From positions 2,823,001 to 2,887,000 of the forward strand of contig NZ_CP100126.1 in NCBI RefSeq assembly GCF_024168045.1: a stretch of 64,000 bases of DNA. The letters are read 5' to 3'. Of this stretch, positions 9,614-18,523 are shown piece by piece. Position numbers and translations under genes: made by a program. How positions within the stretch are numbered: position 1 is the stretch's first letter; every line of letters begins with the position of its first letter. The notes below the pieces were generated by a model, which searched no databases, was not told where the DNA came from, and saw only the letters and a program-made list of their open reading frames with translations. This DNA comes from Dorea longicatena. GTDB taxonomy: Bacteria; Bacillota; Clostridia; Lachnospirales; Lachnospiraceae.

Positions 9614-10459
9614 TCAGGGTGTCTGTAACAGTGCCTGATAGACGTCTCTTTTCCCTATACCTCTGTCCTTTGCCACCTGTTTCATCGCAGCTTTCTTATC
9701 CATGCCCTGTCCGAGATAGAGTTCCATATGCTCTTCCATGCTCATCTCTTCCCATCTGGCTTTTTCTTCACTCCGGATCTCTTCCCTGCTTTTTCCTTCG
9801 ATCACCATGACGCATTCTCCCTTCGGCTCCTGTACGTCATAATATGCCAGTGCGTCTTCTATCTTTGTGGCAAATACCGTCTCATGCTTCTTCGTCAGTT
9901 CCCGGCAGATACTGATGCGTCTGTTGCCAAGCGTCTCCCGAAGCGTCTTCAACGTGCGGACCAGTCTGTGCGGTGCTTCGTAGATCACCATTGTTCTTGT
10001 CTCATCTTTCAGTTCATTCAAGACAGCCTGTCTCTCCTTCTTATCCGTCGGAAGAAATGCTTCAAATGCGAATCTTCTCGTTCCAAGCCCGGATATCGTA
10101 AGCGCCGTCACACATGCGCAGGCTCCCGGAACAGCTGTAACCGTGATCCCGGCCTCCTGGCACATCTTTACCAGTTCTTCTCCCGGATCAGAGATTCCCG
10201 GCATACCTGCATCGGTGATCACTGCAATATCTTCACCATTCTGCAGGCGTTCCACAAGTTTGTGTCCTTTTTCAATCTTATTATATTCATGATAGCTGGT
10301 CATCGGTGTCTTAATCTCAAAATGATTCAGAAGCTTGATACTGTTCCTGGTATCTTCTGCCGCAATCAGATCTGCTTCTTTCAAAATCCGCACCGCCCGG
10401 AAGGTCATATCTTCCAGATTTCCTATCGGTGTCGCACATAAGTACAATGTTCCTGCCAT
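9614..10459 (-). CDS. rsmI: 16S rRNA 2'-O-ribose methyltransferase RsmI
   Basis: 281 residues. N-terminal SAM-dependent tetrapyrrole-methylase fold with CATPIGNLEDMTFRA near residue 8, AEDTRNSIKLL near 35, DAGMPGISDPGEE near 82 and VPGACACVTAL near 108. By family it methylates C1402 of 16S rRNA on the ribose using S-adenosylmethionine, which helps decoding fidelity. It is the last gene of the operon running from 15230, in the same order as the yaaO-to-yabC region of B. subtilis. It starts 3 bases after the trmN stop. Confidence 0.95.
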   Translation of the reverse strand: MAGTLYLCATPIGNLEDMTFRAVRILKEADLIAAEDTRNSIKLLNHFEIKTPMTSYHEYNKIEKGHKLVERLQNGEDIAVITDAGMPGISDPGEELVKMCQEAGITVTAVPGACACVTALTISGLGTRRFAFEAFLPTDKKERQAVLNELKDETRTMVIYEAPHRLVRTLKTLRETLGNRRISICRELTKKHETVFATKIEDALAYYDVQEPKGECVMVIEGKSREEIRSEEKARWEEMSMEEHMELYLGQGMDKKAAMKQVAKDRGIGKRDVYQALLQTP

Positions 10460-10462
10460 CTC

Positions 10463-11227
10463 TTACTCCTCCATCTTATGCTCGCTCTTGTTCATCCCGT
10501 ACATCTCAAGCAGTTCTTCTGTATAACTTCCATCCTTCTGATATACGATCAGTGGCGGCTCCACCTGCATTCTCGGATTTCCGCCTTTCATACCCTCGAT
10601 CAGAACCATGTTCGGTTCTTTGTCTATATGCGGATATACCAGCCGCATACGTTTTGGCTCGATTCCGTATGCGCACATCTTTGTCATGATCTCCGGAAGC
10701 CGGAATGGCCTGTGGACCATGTAAAACCTTCCTTTGACCTTCAATAGTTTCGCACTTTCTCTTAATATATCATCCAGCGTGCAGAGTGCCTCATGTCTGG
10801 CAATATACAATGCTGTATTCTGATTCTTCAGTCCGTGGTCTCCGATCATGTACGGGGGATTGGTCGTAATAACTCCAAAAGAGGCGGCTCCGAATATGGA
10901 TGCTGCCTCCTTGATATCTCCCGTTACAATGTCGATCCTCTCTTCCAGTCCGTTATGGCTGACGCTGCGCCTTGCCATATCTGCGCTCTCCTCCTGGATC
11001 TCCAGTCCTGTATAATGCAGGCCCGGATATTTAGCTTCCAGAAGGATCGGAAGAATCCCCGTTCCTGTTCCGAGATCCAGTGCTTTTTCGTGCTTTTTCA
11101 CATTTGCAAATGCGGATAAAAGCACCGCATCCATTCCAAAACAGAACCGTCCCGGACTCTGGATGATCTCGTATCCTCTGATCTGCAGGTCATCCAGTCT
11201 TTCATTCGGAAGTAATTTAGTCATCAT
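10463..11227 (-). CDS. tRNA1(Val) (adenine37-N6)-methyltransferase-like protein
   Basis: 254 residues with a Rossmann methyltransferase fold: SAM motif I LDLGTGTGILPIL near residue 50 and the N6-adenine motif NPPYM near 123. The N-terminal LDDLQIRGYEIIQSPGRFCFGMDAVLL is typical of the YabB/TrmN6 family, which modifies a tRNA adenine next to the anticodon. The start overlaps the ricT stop by 11 bases and the gene sits between ricT and rsmI, the conserved place of yabB in Firmicutes. The exact target nucleotide is inferred from the E. coli homologue. Confidence 0.9.
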   Translation of the reverse strand: MMTKLLPNERLDDLQIRGYEIIQSPGRFCFGMDAVLLSAFANVKKHEKALDLGTGTGILPILLEAKYPGLHYTGLEIQEESADMARRSVSHNGLEERIDIVTGDIKEAASIFGAASFGVITTNPPYMIGDHGLKNQNTALYIARHEALCTLDDILRESAKLLKVKGRFYMVHRPFRLPEIMTKMCAYGIEPKRMRLVYPHIDKEPNMVLIEGMKGGNPRMQVEPPLIVYQKDGSYTEELLEMYGMNKSEHKMEE

Positions 11228-12128
11228 TTAACTTTGACGCTCCGTTCTTTTCTTCTAACGCCTTCAGTTCCTTCATCTCTTCTTTGGAAAGTCTTACGTC
11301 TTTCTTCTTACGTCTCGGCTTGAATCTCAGTTCTGCTGCCGGATACTCACGGATCTCTTTCTCGTCATTATCCAGTGTTACAACAACCTTCACCAGCTGA
11401 CGGAGTACGTTAACAGACTGGACATCTCCTCTTAAGCCTTCCGGTGTTGTGACATGATCACCATTTGCCGGAAGATGGCTGTTCAGTTCTTCGTATGTCT
11501 CCTCTTCATTCGTCAGACAGCACATCAGTCTTCCGCAGACACCCGAGATCTTCGTCGGATTCAGTGAAAGGTTCTGCTCTTTTGCCATCTTGATCGATAC
11601 CGGTGCGAACTCAGATAGATACGTATGACAGCAAAGTGGTCTGCCACAGATCCCGATCCCTCCGCGGATCTTCGTCTCATCACGCACACCGATCTGTCTT
11701 AACTCGATTCTTGTACGGAATACACTTGCCAGATCCTTTACCAGCTCGCGGAAATCGATTCGTCCGTCTGCAGTAAAATAGAACAGCACCTTATTATTGT
11801 CAAATGTATATTCTGCATCGATCAGCTTCATCTCCAGCCCGTGCTTATGGATCTTCTCCAGGCAGATCTTGAATGCTTCTTTTTCTTTTTCTTTGTTCTT
11901 TTCTTCTTTTTTCTTATCTTCGTCTGTTGCAAGACGGATCACGGATTTTAACGGCTGTGTGATCTTATCGTCTTCCACTTCCTTCGGTCCGGTGACTACA
12001 GAACCAAATTCCACTCCTCTTGCAGTCTCAACGATAACCTTATCGCCCGTCTCTACCTCCAGTTTTCCCGGCGAAAAGAAATAGATCTTTCCGGCGGTTC
12101 TGAATCTAACGCCTATTACCTTCGTCAT
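11217..12128 (-). CDS. ricT: RicT/YaaT, PSP1-domain protein
   Basis: 303 residues with a PSP1 C-terminal domain (near 60-145). The cysteine cluster GICGRPLCCHTYLSEF near residue 160 and GVCGRLMCC near 197 ligates iron-sulfur clusters in the RicT-RicA-RicF complex of B. subtilis. That complex is known there for roles in RNase Y-dependent mRNA maturation and development. The C-terminus is Lys/Glu-rich and disordered. The gene is packed between holB (4 bases away) and trmN (overlap), as in other Firmicutes. Partners RicA and RicF are not in this window. Confidence 0.93.
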   Translation of the reverse strand: MTKVIGVRFRTAGKIYFFSPGKLEVETGDKVIVETARGVEFGSVVTGPKEVEDDKITQPLKSVIRLATDEDKKKEEKNKEKEKEAFKICLEKIHKHGLEMKLIDAEYTFDNNKVLFYFTADGRIDFRELVKDLASVFRTRIELRQIGVRDETKIRGGIGICGRPLCCHTYLSEFAPVSIKMAKEQNLSLNPTKISGVCGRLMCCLTNEEETYEELNSHLPANGDHVTTPEGLRGDVQSVNVLRQLVKVVVTLDNDEKEIREYPAAELRFKPRRKKKDVRLSKEEMKELKALEEKNGASKLNDD

Positions 12129-12132
12129 ATGA

Positions 12133-13122
12133 TTAGTTCTCCTTTATGGTCAGGAACAAAAGCTCCATAACCAGATCAAAGTTAACATTCGCTTTCAGTC
12201 TGGCTTTCGCTTTCTCAAGGCTCTCCAGGATCAGTTCAATTCCTTCATAAGAGCTTTTTCTCGCCTGTTCTTTTATACTCTGTAACTGGTCTTTGAATAC
12301 GACCTTGTCAATCTCTTTTGTTGCTTTATACAGTAAGACATCTCTGTACCAGATCATGATAATGTCCAGATAATCCGTGATCTCTAATTTATATACAGAT
12401 ATATTCTTAACCGCAGCAACAATCTCACTCAGTTCCATATCATGGATATGCTTCAGGAGCTGTACCGCTTCCTCTCTGATCTCATTAAAATGCTCCGAAT
12501 TCGCCAGCATGATCGCGCGTCCCACATTTCCCTGGGCAAATGCGGTACACATATCTGCTTTGTAATCCGGTATCTCCAGATTCTCCATCAGATACTTTCT
12601 GATCAGTGTATCTTTGATGTTACGCAGCTTCAGCATAACACATCTAGAGTTGATCGTCGGAAGTAACATCTCTGCATTCTCCGTCAGCAGTAAAAATACC
12701 GCATATGCCGGCGGCTCCTCGATCGTCTTCAGAATTGCATTTTGTGCCTGAGGTGTCATCAGATCTGCCTGAGGGATAATATATACTTTGTATGGTCCCT
12801 GATACGGCTTGATATCCACGGTATTGTTCACCTGTGTACGGATATCATCTACACTGATGCTGTTCGGCTTCTCATGTGTTACACGGATAATATCCGGATG
12901 GTTTCCGCTCTCTGCCTGCCTGCAGGAATGACATTTCCCGCAAGGTTCACTGTTCCCGCTCTCACACAAAAGAGTCATTGCGAACAGATTCGCCAGCATC
13001 CTCTTACCGGAACCTCTCTCCCCATTCAGAATATACGCATGCGACACTCTGTTATTCTCCACTGCGCTACTGATATATTTTAATATGTCTTTGTGACCAA
13101 CCACATCTTTAAAGCTTCCCAT
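12133..13122 (-). CDS. holB: DNA polymerase III subunit delta'
   Basis: 329 residues, clamp-loader AAA+ protein. It shows GERGSGKRMLANLFA (P-loop) near residue 34, a zinc module CESGNSEPCGKCHSCRQAES near 53-72, QNAILKTIEEPP near 127 and the sensor region TINSRC near 156. It works in the tau/delta/delta' complex that loads the beta clamp. It overlaps the upstream guanylate kinase-like gene by 14 bases and precedes ricT by 4 bases. Confidence 0.93.
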   Translation of the reverse strand: MGSFKDVVGHKDILKYISSAVENNRVSHAYILNGERGSGKRMLANLFAMTLLCESGNSEPCGKCHSCRQAESGNHPDIIRVTHEKPNSISVDDIRTQVNNTVDIKPYQGPYKVYIIPQADLMTPQAQNAILKTIEEPPAYAVFLLLTENAEMLLPTINSRCVMLKLRNIKDTLIRKYLMENLEIPDYKADMCTAFAQGNVGRAIMLANSEHFNEIREEAVQLLKHIHDMELSEIVAAVKNISVYKLEITDYLDIIMIWYRDVLLYKATKEIDKVVFKDQLQSIKEQARKSSYEGIELILESLEKAKARLKANVNFDLVMELLFLTIKEN

Positions 13123-13696
13123 CTCGTATTACCTCTATTATCTCTTCCTTACATCGTACTTTATCGTCATTCTGATATCTTCTTGTAATTCCTGCTGCCG
13201 CAAGATTCTCTTCTGAGAAATCCTTCTGATCTGCCAGAAATCTTCTGCAGACTTCTTCGTATCCCGGATGTTCCTGCTGCCGTTCTCTTGCAATCGCGCG
13301 CATCAGGCGTTCCCCGTCTTCCACTTCGATATAAAGCGGAACCAGATTCTCCTGTCCATAATACGCTTTCATCTTCATATAAGATTCCAGCGTACCGATC
13401 ATCAGATAATCAGACCCGGTCAGATGAATCTGTCCATCATCTATTGTAGCATATTTCCAGTCACCATACACGGTCTGATAGGTACGAAGTTCAATTATTT
13501 TGCCTTCTTCTCCATACTGTTCTAATATTTCATTCGAAACAAAATAATATTCCACGCCGTCTTTTTCACCTTCCCGCATCGGTCTGGTCGTATATAATGT
13601 CAGCGTCTTCAACTCGGGAAGCTCTTTTCTGATCTCTTTATAGACCGTATCCTTACCGGAAGAACTCTTTCCCATCATGTAAAATATCTTACCCAT
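13109..13696 (-). CDS. Guanylate kinase-like nucleotide kinase
   Basis: 195 residues of the P-loop guanylate kinase family: GKSSSGKDTVYKEI near residue 9, TLYTTRPMREGEKDGVEYYF near 34-53 and a lid region near 130-165. GMP kinase activity is the family expectation. In B. subtilis the corresponding operon position holds thymidylate kinase (tmk), so this may be a diverged or extra nucleotide kinase rather than the housekeeping Gmk. It overlaps the genes on both sides (8 and 14 bases), so it is firmly part of the operon. Confidence 0.8.
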   Translation of the reverse strand: MGKIFYMMGKSSSGKDTVYKEIRKELPELKTLTLYTTRPMREGEKDGVEYYFVSNEILEQYGEEGKIIELRTYQTVYGDWKYATIDDGQIHLTGSDYLMIGTLESYMKMKAYYGQENLVPLYIEVEDGERLMRAIARERQQEHPGYEEVCRRFLADQKDFSEENLAAAGITRRYQNDDKVRCKEEIIEVIRDGKL

Positions 13697-15230
13697 CTAT
13701 CCATACCTCTATGCTATCTTCTGATTGCAGTCCTTCAATTGAAAAATCGTGTTCCTGATACCAGCAGAGAATCTCCACCGCTTCCTGCGTAATGCGTTCT
13801 CCCGGAACGATCAGCGGACTTCCCGGCGGATAGAGGTACGCATATTCCAGGGAAATGCATCCGGCGCTGTCCTTGAAATTTCGTTTTTCCATCTTGCCTG
13901 GGTTCACCAAATACAGGATGTCTTCTGAATCCTTCTGGTGGTTCTGGTTCTGCATCTTATCTCTGCACTTCACTGCCTTCGCGATCGTCCACACCTCTTC
14001 CAGTGACGGCTGTCTTCCGGAAAGCGGGATATCCGTGTCGGTCATTTGCATCGGTTTCTGCTCCTGCCCGGCATCTTTCTGTCCGGATCCTGACTTTAAC
14101 TTTGTATCGATCTCAGCATCAATTGCAAGCAATGCATCCCGCAATCTGTCTAACCCTTCCTGCGTATCCCCTACCGTCGTCATTGCCAGGACATAGGTTC
14201 CGGCAAGCATCTCCATCTGCAAGTGATAATCACGAAGCAGTCTTTCATACAATTCATGACTGGACATCGGGGCATGCTTTACAGAGATCACAAATTTAGA
14301 CCTGTCATATCTGTCTGTATTCTCTGTCCGGATAATCTTCAGATACTTCAGTTTCTTCAATTCTTCCCGCAGGGTATCGATATGTGCCGCATATTCTTTG
14401 AAAATACTGCACTTCTGCAGTTGTGTCTCTTCCAGCAGATGAATACACGCATCGATACTTGCCATCAGTATGTACGACGGACTGCTCGTCTGCAGCATAT
14501 CCAGATACCGCTTTACTTTCCTGCGGTTCACCCGCTCCCTGTTCACATGCAGCAACGCTGTCTGCGTCAGGGCCGGAAGCGTCTTATGAAGACTGTTGAT
14601 CACAAGATCTGCGCCATACATATTCGCACTCTCCGGGAAATACGGATCAAAGCCAAAATGCGCCCCATGCGCTTCGTCTACGATTAGCAGGCATCCCGCT
14701 TCATGTACAATCTCTGCAATCTTTTCGATGTCCGACACCACGCCGTCATAGGTCGGTGATACGATCATCACCGCACGGATCTTTGGATGTTCTTCCAGTG
14801 CTTTCTGCACATCTTCTGCATCGATCTCTGTACTCAGTCCCAGTTCTGTATCAAACTTTGGATAAAGATAGACCGGATCCAGTTCATTCAGATATATCGC
14901 ATGATACACAGACTTGTGACAATTTCTTGCCACAAGTATGGAATCCCCTTTTTCAGTTGTTCCTAATATTGCACTCAAGATTCCGACGGTACTTCCGTTA
15001 ACAAGAAAATGTGTCTCATCCGCATGGTACACCTCTGCCGCTCTTTCCTGCGCTTCTTTCAAAATCCCTTCTGCATGATGCAGGTCATCAAAGCCATCGA
15101 TCTCTGTAATATCGATCCTGTACGGAGAGGTTCCGTCCATCAGATCCAGATTCCTTTTATGGCCCGGCATGTGGAATGCGTAATAGTCGGAATCACTGTA
15201 ATTCTTTAGTTTATCAAATATATTATACAT
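13689..15230 (-). CDS. PLP-dependent Orn/Lys/Arg decarboxylase-like protein
   Basis: 513 residues, fold-type I. YAFHMPGHKRN near residue 17, IVDEAHGAHFGF near 163 and the PLP lysine in VINSLHKTLPAL near 190 match the short decarboxylases of the YaaO/SpeA group; a C-terminal decarboxylase domain follows (near 385-513). It probably decarboxylates a basic amino acid for polyamine synthesis, but the substrate is not readable. A low-complexity insert (KSGSGQKDAGQEQKP) lies near residue 380. It is the first gene of the operon reaching rsmI, and the gmk-like start overlaps its stop. Confidence 0.88.
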   Translation of the reverse strand: MYNIFDKLKNYSDSDYYAFHMPGHKRNLDLMDGTSPYRIDITEIDGFDDLHHAEGILKEAQERAAEVYHADETHFLVNGSTVGILSAILGTTEKGDSILVARNCHKSVYHAIYLNELDPVYLYPKFDTELGLSTEIDAEDVQKALEEHPKIRAVMIVSPTYDGVVSDIEKIAEIVHEAGCLLIVDEAHGAHFGFDPYFPESANMYGADLVINSLHKTLPALTQTALLHVNRERVNRRKVKRYLDMLQTSSPSYILMASIDACIHLLEETQLQKCSIFKEYAAHIDTLREELKKLKYLKIIRTENTDRYDRSKFVISVKHAPMSSHELYERLLRDYHLQMEMLAGTYVLAMTTVGDTQEGLDRLRDALLAIDAEIDTKLKSGSGQKDAGQEQKPMQMTDTDIPLSGRQPSLEEVWTIAKAVKCRDKMQNQNHQKDSEDILYLVNPGKMEKRNFKDSAGCISLEYAYLYPPGSPLIVPGERITQEAVEILCWYQEHDFSIEGLQSEDSIEVWIDG

Positions 15231-15261
15231 GCATATATTTTAACAAAATAACATTATATTA

Positions 15262-16164
15262 TCAAGCCATAAACTCCCGCAGAATCTGGCGTATCATCTC
15301 GTCCTTTGCAAGCTCCTCCGGTGCATCTTTCTGTTCTTCCGCTTCCGGGCTTTTACTTCCGTCCATACCGGCAAGTCCTGCCGATGCTTTTGCCAGATTT
15401 TTTGCGGTATTTTGAGTCCGTTCTCTCCGTCTGTTCTCACGCTGCATATGGACTACACTGTGATCCGGTACCGGGGCAGGTGTCTCTTCTGTTCCGGCTT
15501 CCGTCTCCTGTACTTCATCCCTTTGTATCTCATCCCTTTGTATCTCATCCTTTTGTATTTCGTCTTTTTGTATTTTATCCTTCTGTATTTCCTCTTCCGC
15601 CGGTCCGTTTTCTATGTTTACACGCACGGTCCGTTCCTTCTGATTCATCTTTTCATACTTGCGGAGACATACATTTTCCAGATAATCAACCATGTAATTC
15701 TTCGCCATCTCCATACAGTAATTCTCATCCGTTGTCAGGTGGAACAGCCACACCAGGATTCCGAGTCCGCAGCCGACAGCGCCCATCCGCAGCGCTTCAT
15801 CTCCCATTCCATAGACCCGATATGTAAGCCCGGCTCCCGCAAGCCCGGTTACGATCAGAAGACCGGAACACATCTTTTCCAGTCTCCGGAGCGAATGCAG
15901 ACGTAATCCACATACTTTGTACTCATACAGATATTTATCCACAAATACTCCTACATTTTCCACCGTGTCACTGATCATACACGCATGTTCGAATTTCGCC
16001 CGGACCAGGCGCATCAGCGGATGATTGCTTTTGCTCATACTTCCCGCTGCCTCTACCATACGTTTCATCGTCATACTCACGATACACTTGTCTGCCACTC
16101 CAAGTCCGGTCAGCATCCCCATAAGCACAAATAACAACTTCTTGTCCAATAACATTTCCAGCAT
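15262..16164 (-). CDS. Hypothetical membrane protein with QKDEI repeats
   Basis: 300 residues. Hydrophobic segments lie near 8-30, 95-115 and 125-145. The hydrophilic C-terminal half carries a pentapeptide repeat (IQKDK, IQKDE, IQKDE, IQRDE, IQRDE, VQETE near 200-230), encoded by 15-bp tandem units around 15510-15590. GGAGGG lies about 10 bases before the ATG. I do not recognise the family. It lies 32 bases beyond the decarboxylase operon start, but with its own upstream gap of 150 bases. The repeat may vary in copy number between strains. Confidence 0.75.
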   Translation of the reverse strand: MLEMLLDKKLLFVLMGMLTGLGVADKCIVSMTMKRMVEAAGSMSKSNHPLMRLVRAKFEHACMISDTVENVGVFVDKYLYEYKVCGLRLHSLRRLEKMCSGLLIVTGLAGAGLTYRVYGMGDEALRMGAVGCGLGILVWLFHLTTDENYCMEMAKNYMVDYLENVCLRKYEKMNQKERTVRVNIENGPAEEEIQKDKIQKDEIQKDEIQRDEIQRDEVQETEAGTEETPAPVPDHSVVHMQRENRRRERTQNTAKNLAKASAGLAGMDGSKSPEAEEQKDAPEELAKDEMIRQILREFMA

Positions 16165-16317
16165 AATAATAGCCCTCCTTTTTGATATGCATTATACTGT
16201 ATATCAAAGAGAAGGGCGCTTTATTTCGTTCTTCCTATTCTGCACGGGAAATGCTGCTTTCTGTCACTTTCGTGCATATCCTGTAACATTCTGTACTGCG
16301 CAGGTTGTCCCGGTGTC

Positions 16318-17010
16318 TTAGATCATCGGAAGCAATTCTTTCATAAGCCTTACACTGTGGGCGATTGCTTTCTTTTCGAATGTCGGATAGTCCATTGTCG
16401 CACTGTTGTCGGCTTTATCCGAAATAGCACGGATAATGACATACGAAACTTTGTTCAGGTAAGCGGCCTGTGCGATTCCGGCACCTTCCATCTCTACACA
16501 CATCGGGTGGAATAATGACACGATTCTTTCTTTCACTTCCTTATCGGAAATGAACTGGTCCCCGCTCGCCACTCTTCCTGTAAATGTATGAATATCCGGG
16601 TTCGCTTTTTCATTCGCTGCTACCGCCTTCTTCACAAGCTCCTTGTCTGCCGGGAATGACAATGTATCCATTCTCGGAATCTGTCCTGCCGGATCACCGA
16701 ATACAGTCGCATCCATATCATGATGCAGTGCATCCGTGGAAATGACCATGTCGCCAATATCAATCTGTGCATCAAGCGAGCCGGCAATACCGGTATTGAT
16801 CAATGTATCTGCTCCGAATTGACTCACCAGAATCTGTGCACAGATTCCTGCATTGACCTTACCGATTCCGCTTCTTACGATTACAACATCTTTTCCGCCG
16901 AGTGTTCCCTTGCAGAATACCATACCTGCCATCTCCACGGTCTCTTCGATCTGCATATCTTTCTTCAGTTCTGCAACTTCTTCTTCCATTGCGCCGATAA
17001 TACCTATCAT
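16318..17010 (-). CDS. mtnN: 5'-methylthioadenosine/S-adenosylhomocysteine nucleosidase
   Basis: 230 residues, the exact size of the MtnN/Pfs family. GAMEEEVAELK at the N-terminus, GIAGSLD near 78, VEMEGAGIAQAAYL near 173 and RAISDKADNS near 195 carry the ribose- and purine-binding and catalytic residues, including the acidic residue of SDKAD. It cleaves adenine from MTA and SAH, salvaging methionine and feeding the LuxS route. The gene appears monocistronic. Confidence 0.95.
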   Translation of the reverse strand: MIGIIGAMEEEVAELKKDMQIEETVEMAGMVFCKGTLGGKDVVIVRSGIGKVNAGICAQILVSQFGADTLINTGIAGSLDAQIDIGDMVISTDALHHDMDATVFGDPAGQIPRMDTLSFPADKELVKKAVAANEKANPDIHTFTGRVASGDQFISDKEVKERIVSLFHPMCVEMEGAGIAQAAYLNKVSYVIIRAISDKADNSATMDYPTFEKKAIAHSVRLMKELLPMI

Positions 17011-17210
17011 ATATTTATACCCTCCTGTGTTTCACGAATTTATCTACGCCTTATTATAGACGATAGGAAAATGGATTTCAACCGACGAAATGTATGGATA
17101 ATTTGATGGTTTTCTGTTATAATCGGGAAGTATGGCAGTCAACAGATTTTCTGTCTGTTGATACCGAATCATCTAAAACTATGCAAGAACATTATCAGGA
17201 GGTAATAGAT

Positions 17211-17453
17211 ATGGATTACAAACCAACCGGAGTCTGTTCTCGTCTCATTCACGTAGAACTTGACGGAGATAAAATTGCTAACGTAGAATTCGTAGGCGGA
17301 TGTGCCGGTAACACATCCGGAATCAGCAGCCTTGTTAAAGGAATGGATGCACATGAAGTCATCAAGCGCCTGGAAGGAACCAGATGTGGTGAAAGACCGA
17401 CATCTTGTCCTGACCAGTTATCCAAAGCTTTGAGACAGGCACTTGGCGAATAA
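17211..17453 (+). CDS. TSCPD-domain protein (TIGR03905 type)
   Basis: 80 residues from an ATG preceded by CAGGAGGT at 8 bases. The frame is open upstream to 17094, but only this start has a ribosome binding site. The sequence GGCAGNTSGISSLVKG near residue 31 and the C-terminal RPTSCPDQLSKAL give the TSCPD motif, found alone in Clostridia or at the end of some ribonucleotide reductases. The conserved cysteines suggest metal binding, but the function is unknown. A possible TATAAT -10 lies at 17118-17123 and a terminator follows. Confidence 0.88.
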   Translation: MDYKPTGVCSRLIHVELDGDKIANVEFVGGCAGNTSGISSLVKGMDAHEVIKRLEGTRCGERPTSCPDQLSKALRQALGE

Positions 17454-17484
17454 TAGGCCAGCAGCTGATCTGAATAACGCAGAC

Positions 17485-17530
17485 AAAAAAGGATACTCGT
17501 TCCCCGACCGGGAGACTTGTATCCTTTTTC
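17485..17530 (+). terminator. Terminator after the TSCPD gene
   Basis: AAAAAAGGATAC (17485-17496) pairs with GTATCCTTTTTC (17519-17530), with an inner CCCGACCGGG stem. It is symmetrical enough to work in both directions. Confidence 0.85.
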
Positions 17531-17978
17531 ATTTTGGTGATTTTTTAATTTTGGTATTTTTTTCTCTTTTTTTTCACACCCTGCTTTTCCCTCGTCAAAA
17601 CTTCCGTTGACTGGTTACGAATAAATAATTATTAATAGTTACATTGTTTCTTTCATTGTTTTTCATTGTATTTTCTAATTATTATCCGCTCCTACATATT
17701 GTGCACTTACTTTTTGATGAATTTATTTATGGTTTTTTTATTGTCGTCTTCTTTTTATTTACATTACCTTATGGTTTGCTTTGTCTGTTTTACCTGTTTC
17801 ATTCAGCTGTAATCTTCACTTTATCCCAACTACTGTTTGACTGTCATGGTCTGCATGGTTTCTGGTTTTTCCGTCCACTTCTTTACTTTAATCTCTTCAT
17901 CTTTTGATTTGTAATCTTTTTGTTTTGCTCTTCTTTTTTTAGTCTTATGTTCTTATCCTTCTATGCTTTTTAGGATTG
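17531..17978. other. T-rich gene-free stretch
   Basis: This stretch is strongly T-rich on the plus strand. The only long frame (17644-17907) codes almost entirely for Phe, Leu and Tyr and has no ribosome binding site. I see no gene, RNA or repeat here. Confidence 0.5.
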
Positions 17979-18452
17979 TTAGTCGATGTAAATTCCATCA
18001 GTAAAGGAACTGCTCATATCGCTGTTAGCAACATGTGTGCAACGTACGCGGTAGTAATAACCACCGTCAACGTAAAGCGTTCTGTTGGACATGGCTCTGT
18101 TGGTATTTTTATTTTCTTTCTTCCAATTATCATAGTATGACCATTCTTTGTCTTCTTCTTTTGCCCGCTCTACAATTACAGCTATCTGTACACTTTTGAC
18201 AACCTGTCTTGCAACTGTTGTTCCACCAGCATAGATTTTTCCATTGTCAAGCTTTGTACACTTGGAATAACCCGTTAATAAGTCCTCACCTCTGGTAATC
18301 TTCGTATCATACCCTATCGACTCTTCCTCATGCGTCAGCTCCGAACCGTCTATCACTTTACCCTCCGCGGCTCTCGTCTCCTGCATGGATGTCATCGACA
18401 ATCCTCCGACCAGCATTGCGGTCAGACATATAGACATGATTTTCTTCTTCAT
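17979..18452 (-). CDS. Small secreted protein, unknown function
   Basis: 157 residues. A clear signal peptide (MKKKIMSICLTAMLVGG, cleavage near ETRAAEG at about residue 30) is followed by a soluble domain with two cysteines (near 80 and 144). I do not recognise the family. The upstream membrane protein gene (18524-19429) lies 70 bases away in the same direction, so the two could form a small envelope operon. Confidence 0.75.
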   Translation of the reverse strand: MKKKIMSICLTAMLVGGLSMTSMQETRAAEGKVIDGSELTHEEESIGYDTKITRGEDLLTGYSKCTKLDNGKIYAGGTTVARQVVKSVQIAVIVERAKEEDKEWSYYDNWKKENKNTNRAMSNRTLYVDGGYYYRVRCTHVANSDMSSSFTDGIYID

Positions 18453-18523
18453 ATCTCACCTCCATTCGTACTTTTTTCTGCCCTCATATATTAATACACA
18501 TAATTTTTCAAAAACTGTCGCTT

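Noticed and set aside
17644..17907. 87-codon plus-strand frame
   Set aside because: It has no ribosome binding site and codes almost only Phe, Leu, Tyr and Ile because the DNA is a T-rich tract.
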